Positions 1 to 12,716 of a stretch of DNA of 64,000 nt are shown here, one piece after another. The notes beneath the pieces were generated by a model that saw only the letters and a program-made list of their open reading frames with translations, searched no databases and had not been told where the DNA came from. Origin of the DNA: Isoetes taiwanensis (taxonomy: Eukaryota > Streptophyta > Lycopodiopsida > Isoetales > Isoetaceae); contig JAJEKV010000022.1 in NCBI GenBank assembly GCA_021234155.1, forward strand, positions 8,525,961 to 8,589,960, in the 5' to 3' direction. Made by a program: the position numbers and the translations under genes. Each line of letters begins with the position of its first letter. Position 1 is the stretch's first letter.

Positions 1-3000
1 CCGCGAGATGGCGTAAAATAAAAAAGATTTCTCTCCTCCCTAAATTTGCATCGTTTACCTCTAGAGACGTGTCAAAGACCATTAATGGATATGCCAATAT
101 TCATTTATTGAAGGCAGCTTCTTCGTCTGCGAGCCCGCCTTAAGCCAGGTCCAGCCAGGGATTCGAGCTCCTCAAGGTTCTTCAGTGCAAAAAGAGAGCC
201 GGGAATTCGATGCGTGCTTCAACAACATCAACAACTCCGGTAACCGAAGAACAAACCTGATTATCATTTTTGTCTGTGTCTCTAAGCATCATTCTTGCGA
301 CTTCGGCCCAAATTACATTTGCAGCAATTCCTTCTCTTACGCAAATTTCAAATTCCTCTTTTTAATGGATTTGGCTATGGAGTTGAGCTCCCGTGGCTTT
401 TTTTTCGGTTTCAGTTCCGCGTCCAATAAACAGGACGACTTGAAGCGGAATATTTCGTTTGGAGTTGCATTCTTCTCTGCATTTTGTTCATGATGTGACG
501 AATAGTGAAATTTGTATTATTTGTGATTCAACCCATTTGCCATTGCAGATTAAATGTATTTTCGATTAACAGGCACATGCTAAATGCTGAAGAGGGTATG
601 GCTCCAAGCCGGTGAGCATTTTCACCTTTTATCTCTCTGGATTAAAAGCTTTGGCCATCGAATTCATTTCAAGTCTCTGTTTTGGGGCCTAATTTTTCTT
701 CAATGGGTCTCACGAAGATCTGCTGATAAAAGTTTGCAACATTTGGAATAGATTTGTACAAAATGAATTGCTAGCATTAGAATTGGGCCAAATTGTGCCT
801 CGAAAGCTATGTTGCGCTCTATTTGTGCTAGTACAGGCTCTGGCACTCCTGCAAGACCCTTCTGTTTTGTCCAATCATTGTATAGGAAGTTTAATGAATC
901 GATTTTCCTTTGCTCATCCGACCATCGCGTATGACCAAGGTCCGGTGGAGCCATGGCAGAGCTCCAAACTGAAGCTCAAATCGTCGTTTTTTTCTTGCAG
1001 CCTTTGTTTTTTATCGGCATTTTAATGTCCCAAAATCGTTCTGTATTTGCCTCATTACAGAAAAATCTGCCTTTTGGGTTAAGTTTCCAGCCTCCGGTGC
1101 CCTGAAGTCCGCTAAAATGAGCCATTATATGGATCCTTCAGATAGATATAAGTGTGGGAAATCTATGTGATGCATCATGAAAAGCTTGGGGGAAACAAAT
1201 CGTTTTCTTTTTATGGCTCCGGGCTTGAGGATTTGTATAAAACCTCGTTCTCGATTCTTTTTGAACAAAGTATTGTTAGTGGCATTTATCCAGTAAGAAA
1301 TTTAGGCGCTGTATCTAAGCTTGGGAAATTTGGTCCTGAATCTTACTCTCATGTTTTATTGTGCAGAGAGCTTGGATAGACGAAGACGAACAATTTGGGA
1401 AAGAAGAAATGGAGGAACGGGAAACTTCTGGAAGGTTTTTTCTGTTGTATTTCTTCTTGGTCGGGTGCCAATGGCTCTACTTCATTCCGTGCCTTAAGGG
1501 CATCATTTTTAGCAATGTCATGGATCCCGTTTTGCAATTTCTAGAAGTTAATGGTTTCGTGGACGACAACAGGATGGATCATGGCGCATCTGCAGGATGG
1601 ATCATTTCGCATCTGCATGCACACAACCGGATGACCAGGCCGAAAATAGGTTGGTCGGTTGTGCTGGGATAATAGCCACAGGCTAGGCTTTATGCCTTTT
1701 GTTTTTTTGCCAGACTTGAGGTCTGTATAAATCGGGAGACCTCATGCCAGTTTGTTGAGTCGGCTCCAACCAGACTTACAGCCAACATCGATTGCAGTAT
1801 TTTTTACATTTGCTTACATGGAGGCATAAACTGTTCTAACTGTGAGATATTCTTTGAAGAGATGAAACTCTTGGGATGGAAATGGCAGATCCATTATTAG
1901 TCCAGGAGCTGGTCTTTTTTTCTTATCAAGTCACAGATTTAGATTTTCGTCTCTGTTGATTTATAGTGCCTACATCTTGTGCAGGTGCAAGCACATCTAC
2001 ATTTCAAGCATACCTCCAAATTGAGCAGGTAAATCTTGGGCTTTTGTAAGTTCTTCATGGTTTTTTATCTATGTTAAAGTCTCCATTGAAGAATGTATTT
2101 CTGAAATGCACAGTTTCTATAGTTGTCATTTACAACAGGAGAAGTTGAAAATCGATGCCTGCTCTTTGCACCTAATCTTTTGCTACTAATCTTGCGTTAT
2201 GTTTTGCAATGCTTCAATAAGCTTTATACTTAATCTTTTACACCCATTTTCGGCAAACGTTCTTTTATGTCTGGGTACTAGATCGAAGTATAGTTTTATA
2301 CCTTATCATCTTGCTTGCTGCCATACTTCACTTTGCTGCAGCCTCTTTAAGCATCATTGGCTCATGCGAACCCAAAACTTCAGCCTTTGAGGCACAATTA
2401 CATTGTTCTTTCTCGAGTGTGTGTGCCTTACTACTTTCATTTGACAATGAAAAGTCTAAATCAATAGGAAGAAGATGATCTGCTGCATTTGAAAGTTTAG
2501 CCAAGATTGGTCCAAAACCAACCCTTGGATTAATTTGTTGCTGAAAATTCAATCTTCCTGACTTCGAACTTTGAAACTCTTGAATCTGAAGCTTAGAATT
2601 GACAATTTTCAGCATGAAGCAAGCATTTAGAAGCGCAATTCAAACCCTCTGTCAAATCCCCAATTCATATGGGTTCTTTTGATGTAAGTATTTAACTCTG
2701 CATATTGATGTTGTAGGTACCGTTTTAGAGCAATTGGCAAATCTTTGTAGATATGTGTTATTATACTGTAAACGCAATAGAGCTTTTGGTTTGCCGTGGT
2801 AGATTTAAATTGGAAAATCGTCCATCTATGATAAAGACATGATGACTAATCCTTTGGTTTCCTTTTGCAGCATTTAGGAAGAAAAGCAGTTTGCCTTCAT
2901 TTTTCTATAATTGTTTCAAGTTATTTGAGCTTGCCCACTGGGTAAAACTTGGAGCAGAGCTTTTGCTTTCTTGGTATTGTCTTTGGCTCTTCTTTATTCT

Positions 3001-3567
3001 ACTCGTAAAACTGAGTTTGCATGATGCTGGTATTCTTTGCCCTAGATTTGTCATTTGTTCGAATTGTTTGAAGAGTGTTTGACATTAAAGTTTGATACAG
3101 CAGACCAAATTTCTTCTATTGTTGGTAGAAGGAGAAGCAGACTTGAATTTGACACTGCCATGTATGCCAAATTTCAATTGTATTGAGCATGGAGATGAAT
3201 CAAGTGGGGAATTGGAATCAACTTTTCTGTTCTTTGTGATTGAATTGGCAGTGTGGTCCTTTACATTCCCATGTATCCTCTGTTAATCAGGTATATATGA
3301 AGCACTTAAACTAAGAGATGGAGGAAAGGATTACTTTGGAAAGGGTATAAAGGTTTGTCGTTGAAATCATTAGCACTGTGAATATTTATACAGAATGTCA
3401 CTAAAGTGTAGATTATTATTTGCAAGCTATTGAACTATAGACTCAGAAGAACATCTTTGTTGACAACAGTCCTTCAGCTTGCTAGTTAAGCCGAACAAGG
3501 GTTTAACGCAATTAAAGCTCACTGATAATGTCTTCAGTTTGTATATTTTCAAGCTCTGCCCACTCAG
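1..3567. other. No identified gene; a few exon-like stretches
   Basis: I recognise no protein family here. One exon-like stretch is 1367-1434: it follows a pyrimidine/gtgcag acceptor, ends AAG|gtttt, and encodes an acidic peptide containing WIDEDEQFGKEEMEERE that I cannot assign. A TATA-like box (TATAAAT) sits near 1726 beside a short inverted repeat (gaggtct/gagacctc), which could mark a promoter. The remaining short open frames look like chance. Confidence 0.3.
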
Positions 3568-4043
3568 TAAATATTGAGTTCAAGAATGTGTTCATGCGCT
3601 ATGGGCCTGAACTCCCCTTGGTTCTTCATAGTCTTTCAGTAACTGTAAAATCAAATGAGAAACTTGGCGTTGCTGGTCTGCCCAGTGCAGGGAAATCAAG
3701 CCTGTTTTATACTTTAATTCGTGTTGTGGTGTCTGAAGCAGGCCAAATACTTATTGATGGCTGTGACATTGCAAAATTTGGTCTAAATGACCGATGACCT
3801 GCACAGCGGGCTTGAAACAATCCAGTTCTTTTCTCTGGTATTGTAAATATGTCTGGTAATGGATATTTTCTACTTGCCTCAAGGTGTTGGCTTAGACTTT
3901 TTTCATTCTCCAGGAACTGTCTGATTCAACTTGGATCCATTTGAGAATCATAGTGATCCAGATCTTTGAGAGGCACTTGCAAGATCCCATCCCAAGAACG
4001 TTTCAAGACAGAATGCTGCAGGCCTACATGCTCAGATACAATA
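3568..4043 (+). pseudogene. ABCC (MRP-type) transporter pseudogene fragment, second nucleotide-binding domain
   Basis: ABCC proteins are ATP-driven exporters of conjugates, often at the plant vacuole membrane. The plus-strand frame from 3568 gives NIEFKNVFMRYGPELPLVL, then a Walker A motif GLPSAGKSS and ILIDGCDIAKFGLNDR, which is the start of an ABCC second ATP-binding domain. It breaks at a TGA at 3795, where the family has D-L-R. After a further stop, NPVLFSG is readable, followed by an apparently intact intron (3838-3913, gt...ag) and then TV-stop-FNLDPFENHSDPDL-stop-EALA. Only about 110 residues of a protein of roughly 1500 are present, and the signature LSSGQ and Walker B are missing. 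The retained intron shows the copy is DNA-derived rather than retroposed. It is clearly non-functional. Confidence 0.85.
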
Positions 4044-4951
4044 TGTAATCACGTAATCTCATGTCTCTTGAAGCTTGTTTTCTACATGTTTGCAAGCTAT
4101 AAACTTTATAATTCACCTAATCTATAATTGAATGTTCAATCCCACTGAGCTAATTAGATTCCTGAAGATTGGCTAAAGAAACAGCGCAGTTGATGTTTAT
4201 TGCCATAACAAAGTTTTGTACTATGTACACGACACATGTAGTGTAAATGTGAACGAAAACCCATTAGCGGCTCTTTTTAGGTGAGAATTTAATTGTGTTG
4301 AAACTTTTCCTGCTATTTCAGGTAGAAATTAAGATTTTTGATTCTTTTGTTAAGGCTGGCTGGGTTTTCTCATTTAATGAGGTATGTGACTGAATGATGG
4401 TTGTCAGCAGTACATTGAGTTTGGATATTATTCCATCGGTTGTATGTGGGGTGTTTAATATCCTTTTGAGTTATATGAAATAAGGACGATATGTGCACAT
4501 GGTATGTAAGAGTCTAATAGACTAAATGTCGACATCTACTATGCTGGTTAAGTAGCACCGCCCACATCCCCTTTCTATCTCCATTCATTCGCCTTTTCTC
4601 GTCGGGAATAAAGCTCTGCCCTTCAGTTTTGAACATTACAGTATGAATAAGAAGGCGTTACATTTTTTTACGCTTCGGATCATTGCTTTTGTGGCCATGG
4701 TAAAATCTGCAGAGCTACAAAGTTTGTGGATGGGTCGCCTATAAAATACACGTATTTTAATGTTAGTCTTGGCCAGCAAAAGCGCAGTTTGAGCTTTTTG
4801 CGGGGCTAGGTGAAATGGGCTCGCCTAGTGCTCTTAAAGTGTTTTTGAAGGAAAACTAAAAAAGGAGGTTGTTTTAAAGTCTGTTTTAATCTTCCCGTTT
4901 TGTTGTTGAGGAGTATTTATCACGATAAATTCTCTTTCTTTCTTCGAACAG
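4044..4951. other. Unassigned sequence between ABCC and RPS19 fragments
   Basis: No coding signal recognised. This could be remnant intron or flank of either neighbouring fragment. Confidence 0.3.
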
Positions 4952-5135
4952 TCGAGTTGGCTCATTGGGACATTGTAAAGATCGCGACATTTAAGGAGCT
5001 TGCTCCATATGACCCCGATTGGTACTACATTAGGACAGGTATCAAACATTCGCTTCTATATAAATAAAGTTTACTTTTGTTATTTACGTTCTTTTTTTTA
5101 TTTATTAAGCCTCGATGGCAAGGATACAACCATGA
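4952..5135 (+). pseudogene. RPS19: 40S ribosomal protein S19 (eS19) pseudogene fragment, two exons
   Basis: eS19 is a core protein of the small cytosolic ribosomal subunit. An exon from 4952 (after a cag acceptor) to 5038 encodes [20 protein letters not shown] followed by PDWYYIRT, a highly conserved eS19 segment; the family usually has ELPEW-x-DIVK, so one residue is missing. A GT donor at 5039 and an AG acceptor at 5108-5109 restore the frame into ASMAR, the next conserved segment. The copy then loses homology and stops (TGA at about 5131). Only about a quarter of the roughly 145-residue protein is present. Retention of the intron position argues for DNA-level capture. No functional product is expected. 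Confidence 0.85.
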
Positions 5136-7689
5136 ATTGTAAACTCTTATGGTAAGTCGCTTTTTTTTTATCATATATATGCTTGAAAATGAGATTTGGA
5201 TTGGTTTGGGATTGCGAGCAACGGATAAATCTTCCTTGGCGAGAATAAACGTTAGCTATTATTGTCACGTTTTTTTTTTTTTCCTTTCAAGACCGATTAT
5301 TCTCCAACGGATGCGATGCGGTGAAGAAAATGTTCTATAATAATGAGTTTTGATTATTAGTAGCCGGTTCAATAGGTGTGCTTTGCATAATTCTTTGTGT
5401 CTGCGAAGTTTGTGTCGATTTTAAACTAAGTTGTATCCTTGCTTATTTCAAGGGCATGGGCTTGCTCCAAACCAACAGATTTACTCTTCGACTTTGCAAT
5501 GGACAAATCATGCGGTATTTGAGGCGATCTTTTGTGCAAGATCGCGAGGTCTATTTCTAATGGCCTATGAGGCTCTTCTGTTTCATACACATCCAAGGGG
5601 CGGTCCGAAGCTCGGCAAAAACCAAATCGTAGTTTTTTTTCAAATTTCCATCCCGATGAAGTGAAGGCAAACGATATTTGAATCCTCTATTTCAATCCGG
5701 TAAAGAAAAATTCCATATCTGTGATGATTAGAAGCTTGCCGCTTCGACCGCTTATGGCAAAATATATTTCCAACACTTCCAAAGTTTTCATGGTGGGATG
5801 TGGGCATTCAAATCGGGCATTTTTGATGAATCAATAGCTGTTCAAGTAATCTTTTGCAGAATTAAATATAGAATATGCGATAAAGCTTGTCGCATGGACA
5901 CAAAAGCATTTTCCTTTTTCTTCAAAATGCCGAACGGTTTACAATTTTGTTGTAACATTAGCTGATCGGGTCCACAAAAGTTATTCAAGATAAGGCTTGG
6001 GCAAAAATCACTAAAATGGATGTTATTGTGGTTCTACTTAATAATTTTGTTCTACATCCAGATGTAGATGCATTTATGAGGTGATTGATCCTACCTTCGG
6101 AGTTACTTTGTTTTAGATGGAATTTTGAAATCCCTTATGATGTGTTTATAGGCAACTGCAATTGAGGGGAAGATACATAGTCCTTTTACAGACTATATAA
6201 TGAAGATCCTTGCTCTTGATATCTATGCTAAAACAATTGGTCGGAGATAGCTTTTGCACGCCATTTTGTGTATCGACCAAAGACGGTGAGGGTTTATTTC
6301 TGGTCATTCTCGACATTATTAATGTTTGGAGCCTCTCAATTGATCGCATTCATCTTCTCTCGAGATCGGAAGTCCAAGCGTGTGTGCTATCTGAGAAGTA
6401 GCTGGTTTAAACAATGGAGTTTAGTATTGACATCATAAATGTTCTCTGGAGGGCGAGAGAGAGGGAGAATTTAATTCTCGGTGCATTTTTTAATTTTGCG
6501 GACCAACCTCTCGTGATAAGGTTGCAATGAGGGAGACCTTCAAGACTTGCCCCTTGAGCTTGATTTTCTTTGCAAAGCCCTGCCTACTCGCTTTAGATGC
6601 AACCGGTCTTCCGCCAAGGTCCGTGGCAAGTTCACATGGTATTTACACTAATGGTGAGTTTTCTTACATGGAGTCAAGCCAAAAAACATAAAGGCTAGAA
6701 ACGACTTTTAATTTTGAACAGTTGTGTGTTAAATAATCGTCGGATTTAGGTAAGATCATACAAAAAAACTTATATGCAATGATTCTAAGTATGGTCCAGC
6801 CTTTTGCATTTTTTTGAAATATTTCTTTAATGGGACATTATCCAATGAGCAAATAAAAGAGCTTATGGGGTATAATGCTCAAGAACAATGATGTAAGATA
6901 GGAGATAGAGTGGAGATATTTCAACACATGTTTCATTGATACTATGGGATGGCCTTAATCTCAACTTGGTAGCAGACCAAGATACATATCTCGGTGTTAG
7001 ACAAGCCAGCTTGGCTTTCAAAATAATGCATGTAGACATAATTCAGTAGCACTATGTATTTTACTTGTTGCAGTTAAATGATAATTTAACTTACGTTATT
7101 CTAAGATATTGTATATCTTATATAATTTGATCGCATCATGGTTGGTTTTGTTTGTGTCATAATTTATATTTTCTACTAAATGAATTATCTTGCTATTTTG
7201 TTGTGCTCATGTCACTTAAGAGGCATTCCGCCATGTATTTTGTTGCATCCACCACTAGCATCGTGTCATGTGGCAATGTTCCAAACCAGAAAGTTAACAT
7301 AAAAGAATTTGGTCAAACGAGCTTCTACTCCAGTGGCTTCTGTTGCGATGAGCCACTATTGCAATCTTTACCCTGCATTTTGGAGCCTTTACCAGCATTC
7401 TAGAGCTTTAATCCAGCATTTCAGATCATTTACCCAACATTCAGACTGGTTTTACTCCAGGCGGAATGCTTCCAAAGTGTTTACACATTATAGGAATGGC
7501 AATATACTTGCCATTCTTGGGATGTCAACAAGACTCCGCATGATAAGCTCAACAATTTTAATTTTAGGCATTTCAACTAAATGATCTTTATCAGTTAGAG
7601 TGACAAGTCATGTTGGTCTGCATACAAGGGATATGGACATCATAATTGACGTAACATGGTCATTGAAATCTCATCTCTATAGAGTCTTA
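5136..7689. other. No recognisable gene
   Basis: AT-rich sequence with short open frames only. The 77-codon frame at 5431-5664 and the 91-codon frame at 7309-7584 show no family motifs and no convincing exon borders. Confidence 0.3.
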
Positions 7690-8225
7690 TGGAATAAAGA
7701 GGGATCTTAAGGTAATGAGGGGAATTCGTAGAATTTTATCGAATCTCAAGGAATCTTGATAGAACGTTAGAGAATCTAGAGGAATTTGTTAAGAACCTTA
7801 GGGAATCCTTAATGGAATATTAATCTAGGGGTGCCTAGGGGATCTAACTGAATCTTAGAGGAATCCGTGAGAATCTTGATATATTATTGGAGAATCTAGG
7901 GAATCTTTGCGTAACCTTAAAGAATCTAAGGGAAATCCAAGGGGATCTAGAGGAATCTAAGGGAAATATAGATTTTAAGGTTGTGTTTTGCAGGAATGAC
8001 TTTACATACTCTTTGATAATATGAGCATAATCTTAGAGAATCTTAAGGAATCTCGAACTAGTCTTTGTAAATTCCTCATGCATAAATTTTTATCAAAAAT
8101 GGCTAGTCGACTTGATACCCTCCATCTATGTATATCAGTCGTATTAGGTGTGCTTTGGAATGAATCTTTGTATAATCTTAAGGAATACTCACAGTATCCC
8201 AGAGAATTTTAATAGATTCTTGGAA
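7690..8225 (+). repeat. Degenerate GGAATCT array next to the X end of M0
   Basis: A loose tandem array of units such as GGAATCTTGATAGAA, AGAATCTAGAGGAA and GGAATCTAAGG, with a spacing of roughly 20 bp and much decay. The same type of array lies near the X ends of M4, M5 and M7, and in M8. Confidence 0.75.
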
Positions 8226-8227
8226 AA

Positions 8228-8276
8228 TCTATGTACGTACATTCGACTTCGTACACTCTCTTATAGTACAAATACT

Positions 8277-8342
<66 letters not shown>

Positions 8343-8357
8343 AGTATTTGTACTATA
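8228..8357. repeat. Tail-to-tail junction: two X ends around a (TA)n microsatellite
   Basis: The arms TATAGTACAAATACTTG (8262-8278) and CAAGTATTTGTACTATA (8341-8357) form a perfect 17-bp inverted repeat around about 62 bp of pure TA. The left arm is preceded by GTACGTACATTCGACTTCGT, which recurs at 51841 and, reversed, at about 27100. I read it as the X end of M0 meeting the X end of M1. Confidence 0.8.
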
Positions 8358-8500
8358 AGACTGGTCGCTTACTAAGAAGTCAAAGTCAAAGTTGCAGTCA
8401 CAGTGAAATAAAAAAGGCAAATCAGTAGCTAAAAGTGTAGTTACTCTTGGCATAGATATTATCTTAACTGTTTTTATTCAATGGGCATCCATTCCTGGTC

Positions 8501-8758
8501 TCAGAGTGCGGGGTGTCTTTGCCTCAGATAAGTCGAATTCAATGTCTCCTCTACCAAGTAGCATAAGCATATTTGTTGAACAACCTCTGAGAAAAATCCA
8601 TCCACGCACTCTTGCAACCTACTAAAATTGTGAACGTAACTCATTGTTAGATTCCTAATCATCTCAACTACGTCAAGAGAATAATTTGACAACATGGTGA
8701 GTATCGTGCGGATAACTTCTTTGACCATGTGCTCCCTTGACTGTTGAAAAAAAAGCAA
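8501..8758 (-). CDS. Hypothetical 85-residue open frame in a block shared by module X ends
   Basis: Not assigned to a family. The frame ends with CVDGFFSEVVQQICLCYLVE and RQRHP. Its 3' part (8510-8605) is similar in DNA to 17018-17105 in M2 and, more weakly, to 38334-38365 in M4, all at a comparable distance inside an X end. In a different frame the shared block reads DIEFDLSEAKTPR in M1 and FNFAEPKTPR in M2, so the conserved protein, if any, may use that frame. This could be a remnant of an element-encoded gene rather than a host gene. Protein status is uncertain. Confidence 0.2.
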   Translation of the reverse strand: MLFFQQSREHMVKEVIRTILTMLSNYSLDVVEMIRNLTMSYVHNFSRLQECVDGFFSEVVQQICLCYLVEETLNSTYLRQRHPAL

Positions 8759-11700
8759 TGAGCGCCCAAAAACACATTACACAATGCAATGACTTATTTT
8801 TTTGAGCTTTTAATCGGTTGAAATATTATTGATTACTTAGGCAATAGCAAAAATGACTTCTTCAAACCATAAACCACAAATTAGAACGTCATAGGCAAAC
8901 AAAATCAATTGTCTTGTCATCATTCTTGAATGGTTCCTTGACAAATGGTGATCAGGAACAATGGTCACGAGTTCAATGACAAGGAATGCAAGTCCAAGCT
9001 ACTCAAAATGTAAAAGAATCTCTTATGAAATCATTTTGAAATAGACACTATCCAGCCTTTGAATTCAAACTAATGAAATGGCTTCTCTATTTAGCCTCTT
9101 TTGAAACACAGTGGAAAAATTGTGGATCTTAGCCTGATATTTGAAAATGGAAGTCTCCTTAATTGTATTTATTGGAGATAGCATGCCCCTACTTGGTCCT
9201 TTAGTACAAATGGCCTTCGTTTAAAAATGGAACAAATGCATGAAACATCCAAGGAAACTTCAACAGTATGATTCTCAACTTCTCTCAGTGTCATTTGCGA
9301 CCATGTCTCCTTTTATTTTCTCTTTTTTTAATTAAAAATGAAAAAACAAATGTTTATTGTCTGCATGAAGTCGTGGCTCGAATTATAATGTTTTTCATTC
9401 TTTGCACAAAAGAAATGGTGCTCTTTTTAGACAGATAGAAATAGACTTCTAGGCATCACCGCTGTTAGGTGAAAGAAGGGAGAAAATTTTAAATAGAGAG
9501 CACGAGCTCTAATATGCTCATCCGAGGCGATTAAGCGGCGAGGAACTTTGTTCTTGTAGAAGTTCAACAATCACGATGCCCCAAAATCATCATGTGAAAC
9601 AAAGTTCTTTATCTCTCTTACTCTTCTTAGTTCAACATGGGAGTCTCTCTCGGTAGTGGCGTGAACCCGAGAAGCCGCGACTTTGAATCAATACTTGCTT
9701 TAGTCTCATTTGTGTGCAAGGTACCAATAGGTGGGGAGGAATGGCCAATGATTTTGCTGCCAAGTTAAGCCATCGCGTTGAATCTGGTTTAAGCATTCAT
9801 GACAGTACAATAAAAAAACCCCTGACTATTCTAGGGTCTGCAAACTCTCCTTCACACTAAATGACCGCTGATTTAAAAGCACCAATGTATCCAATTACCA
9901 CAGTTCATCTTCTACACCTGAAACACAAGACGGGATTTGGCGACCTATCGGTGTGTCGCTCAATTTTCAAGTTCAACTCTTGGATTAGCGACAAGGGAAG
10001 GAGCTAGTGTACCCTGACCATTAGACCAATTGTAAGACTTACTCGATCCAGCCCGACTCTTCTAATAGTTTCAACATAAGGAGAGCACATAGTCATTTCG
10101 ACACAGCGGCAAACAAATATCATCGTAAAGCCTAGACTTTGGAACAGTCCCTTCTGATCAGAACTTCTTTCACGAGTCTGTTCCAACAGAATTCGCATCA
10201 AGGGGCATCGAGAAATCTCAAATGCACTACTGATGCTTAAAACATCCTCACCGAAAATGCACCTACATACAAAACGAAAATAAATCCAACACGAAATTAT
10301 ACAACATTATGTAATCCCAGCAAAAGAAATTTTGCAAGTCACGGACCTTGTCGAGATACTCTTAGGTCCTCTGTGATGACCTAAACTTATGGTGAGTCTA
10401 AGATTGCGATATCTTCACGGGGAACGGATTGCCACCAAAGTATCAAATTTTACCCGTGGAAATACGAAGTTGGGCTTTCACCAAGTACATCTCCGTTCCT
10501 TACGCAAAAGTGCACGCCAAACTTCTTCATAAACCTTGGCTTTTATGACTTGATAGAAGTTGAAAAGTGAAGCCGCCTCGTGGCATTCAATATATTTATA
10601 TTGATCGTTATCTGTTGCTTCATATTTAACATTAAATAGTTAGTTTGAAGATAGCATGATTTTATTGACGATAGAAAGCAAGAACTAAAAAATGTGAAGA
10701 CCTACTTACAAATTACAAATCCAAAAAGTAGGCTGCAACATAAAGAATAGGCACAAATTTGGGCGATTATCGACTACCAATCCCAAAAAATCAACAACGG
10801 AACATCTATACAAACGAGAAAAATGCATAATTGTTCAAGCCATATGCTCAATTGTTGACATGACAAAATAGTCATAAATCATAAATAGCCCACCCTCATC
10901 AATACAATCATTGCAGTTGCATGCATAAAGGATCTTGCCAAAATGTAACCTTATTACAGATTTTGCGTTATTGTATTCCATGATACCACATACCTTATTG
11001 CTAGAGCATGCTACTAGGGATGCTAAGCATCTTTGTCAATGTATTTGAAAATATGCTCCATGTTCTTAAAACAATTAGAAGCTAGAAAAACTTTAACTAT
11101 GTAGCAAAAAACTTGGAAGCATGGTTGATATGCAAGTTAATAGCATCCGTCACAACTTGGGATTGTTTATCCATCTCAGGGATTTTCAATACAGGAGCAA
11201 TTACTGATGTTTATTTAAGCATAACAAAACTAGGTTCAATATCATCCCAAGGTGGTCAGCCGTTTCGTGATACGTTGAAAGAGGCTATAAAGTTTATCGA
11301 CCTTAATGTGAACAATTCCACAAAGTTAACAATAGTTTTCTTTGTGGTGCATTCCTTCTAGTTCAAGTTACAATGGACCGTAGGCCATGGAGTTAGATGC
11401 AAATGATCCTCTTCAGCGCATTTTGGAAACAAACGAACGTATCAACTACTGTGGCAACATGACCAAGAAAAATGTAAGTGAGCGCAGTATAAGACAGCTT
11501 TTTGGCTGGACAGGAAGGGATCTACTCTTACAGCAATAAACTTTCCCCAGATCCACAGGTCGCTCCATCCTGTCTTTAATTTTCTTTGCCTTAGCATATA
11601 ACTTTTAAAATAGAACTAAACAATGGATGGACAAATAAGTTCCTTCTGCTTAGGAAGGAGATAAAATAAATTTCTAGAACCAGCAGATTCCCTAGTCAGC

Positions 11701-12676
11701 TCAGGCTGGGGGACCCATTGTAGATGAAAGGTAGAAATTCCAAAATATGCAACAGCATGACATGAATGCAACCCTTGTTTGTAATGGCAGCACACTGCAA
11801 ACATATAATACTTGTCAGTGTATGAAGTAAAAAATGAATATGATCTTATACACAATATAAGTTGAGCAGGAGTCACTTTGAATGACAGACCTTAAAATGC
11901 ATCCAAATATGGCTTTCATGACATGCAAGTTTTCAACTCTTGCAAATGTCACCTTAGAAGCTGAATAATCCCGTCATTGGCAATATTTAGTGATATGTGC
12001 AACTTCGGAGTCCAGCATACTATTAGAGACTTGTATCACTAACTGCCCTGTTAAATGGGGCCTACTGCCCACAAGTATGTTTGAAACCATGCTTAATGGC
12101 ACAGATAGAAAGTGCTGCAAGGAGTTTATCAGGAATATCACGAGGAGATCCAAAAGCTCTGCTCAATTAGACTGTAGTTATGCCCCATACTGGTTACGCC
12201 TGCCTGTTCTTTTGCATTTACACTTGTACATGCCTAACATCTATTGAATCTTATGCTTGTAAAATGGCAGTCCAAGATTACACAGTCCTTAAGCAGTTAA
12301 CAGTCACTAACTTCTGCCCATGGAATCTAGCTCTAACGAACGTGCATAACTATGTATGTTTGGACTTTCTGATTGGAAATATCTTTTTACTGCTTTGCAA
12401 CAGAATGTCACTTCAGCAAACGCATTAAGAAAGTAGAGTTGAATGAATTCTTCTCCGGTCAACTTTTTGGACAATTCATAGCTCAAAAAAAGTGCAGAAA
12501 CCTCCCGACCTTTGCTGACTATGAAGCTTGACTTCATGTAGAGATTTGTATAATATGTATGTCCTTCCTGACTTTTAGATAAGATTTCATACTTCTCTAG
12601 CATCACAGTTGCGAAGAACTTATCGTTGACACAAGGCATTTCTACGTAAAATGATAAGCACAGGGAAGCCACTCAC
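8759..12676. other. No confidently recognised gene in M1 interior
   Basis: Several exon-sized open frames occur, for example minus 10004-10201 and plus 11113-11361, but none shows a family motif I can defend. Minus-strand stretches near 10480-10560 (VYEEVWRALLRKERR) look exon-like but stay unassigned. Confidence 0.25.
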
Positions 12677-12716
12677 CCAAAATTTACAACACTTGCAGGA
12701 ATCCAGAACTTCCAAC
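12677..12716 (-). pseudogene. Single exon of an Mpv17/PMP22-family membrane protein
   Basis: A 40-nt minus-strand exon is bounded by a ctacag acceptor and a GG|gtgagt donor. It encodes WKFWIPASVVNFG, the most conserved segment of Mpv17/PMP22 proteins (W-K-x-W-P/I-...-N-F), small four-helix proteins of organelle inner or peroxisomal membranes. The wording is closest to the plant subgroup with WKFWIPVS. Neighbouring exons could not be found in either direction, so I treat it as a captured single exon. The match is short (13 residues) but falls exactly between splice sites, which raises confidence moderately. Confidence 0.45.

Larger units (their letters stand above)
1..8278 (+). mobile_element. 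Module M0 (partial, X end only), carrying ABCC and RPS19 fragments
   Basis: This is the right part of a putative TA-bounded module whose Y end lies left of the window. Its right border at 8262-8278 is the X-end motif TAGTACAAATACTTG running into a (TA)n tract. A degenerate GGAATCT array precedes it from about 7690. Fragments of an ABCC transporter and of ribosomal protein S19 lie inside on the plus strand, pointing towards the X end as in the other modules. No transposase or replicase coding sequence is visible. The module interpretation is inference from the shared borders; the motifs themselves are seen directly. Confidence 0.5.

Noticed and set aside
700-954. Minus-strand frame beginning MAPPDLGHTRWSDEQ, looking protein-like
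   Set aside because: No family could be matched and the opposite strand is also open. Not supported enough to annotate.
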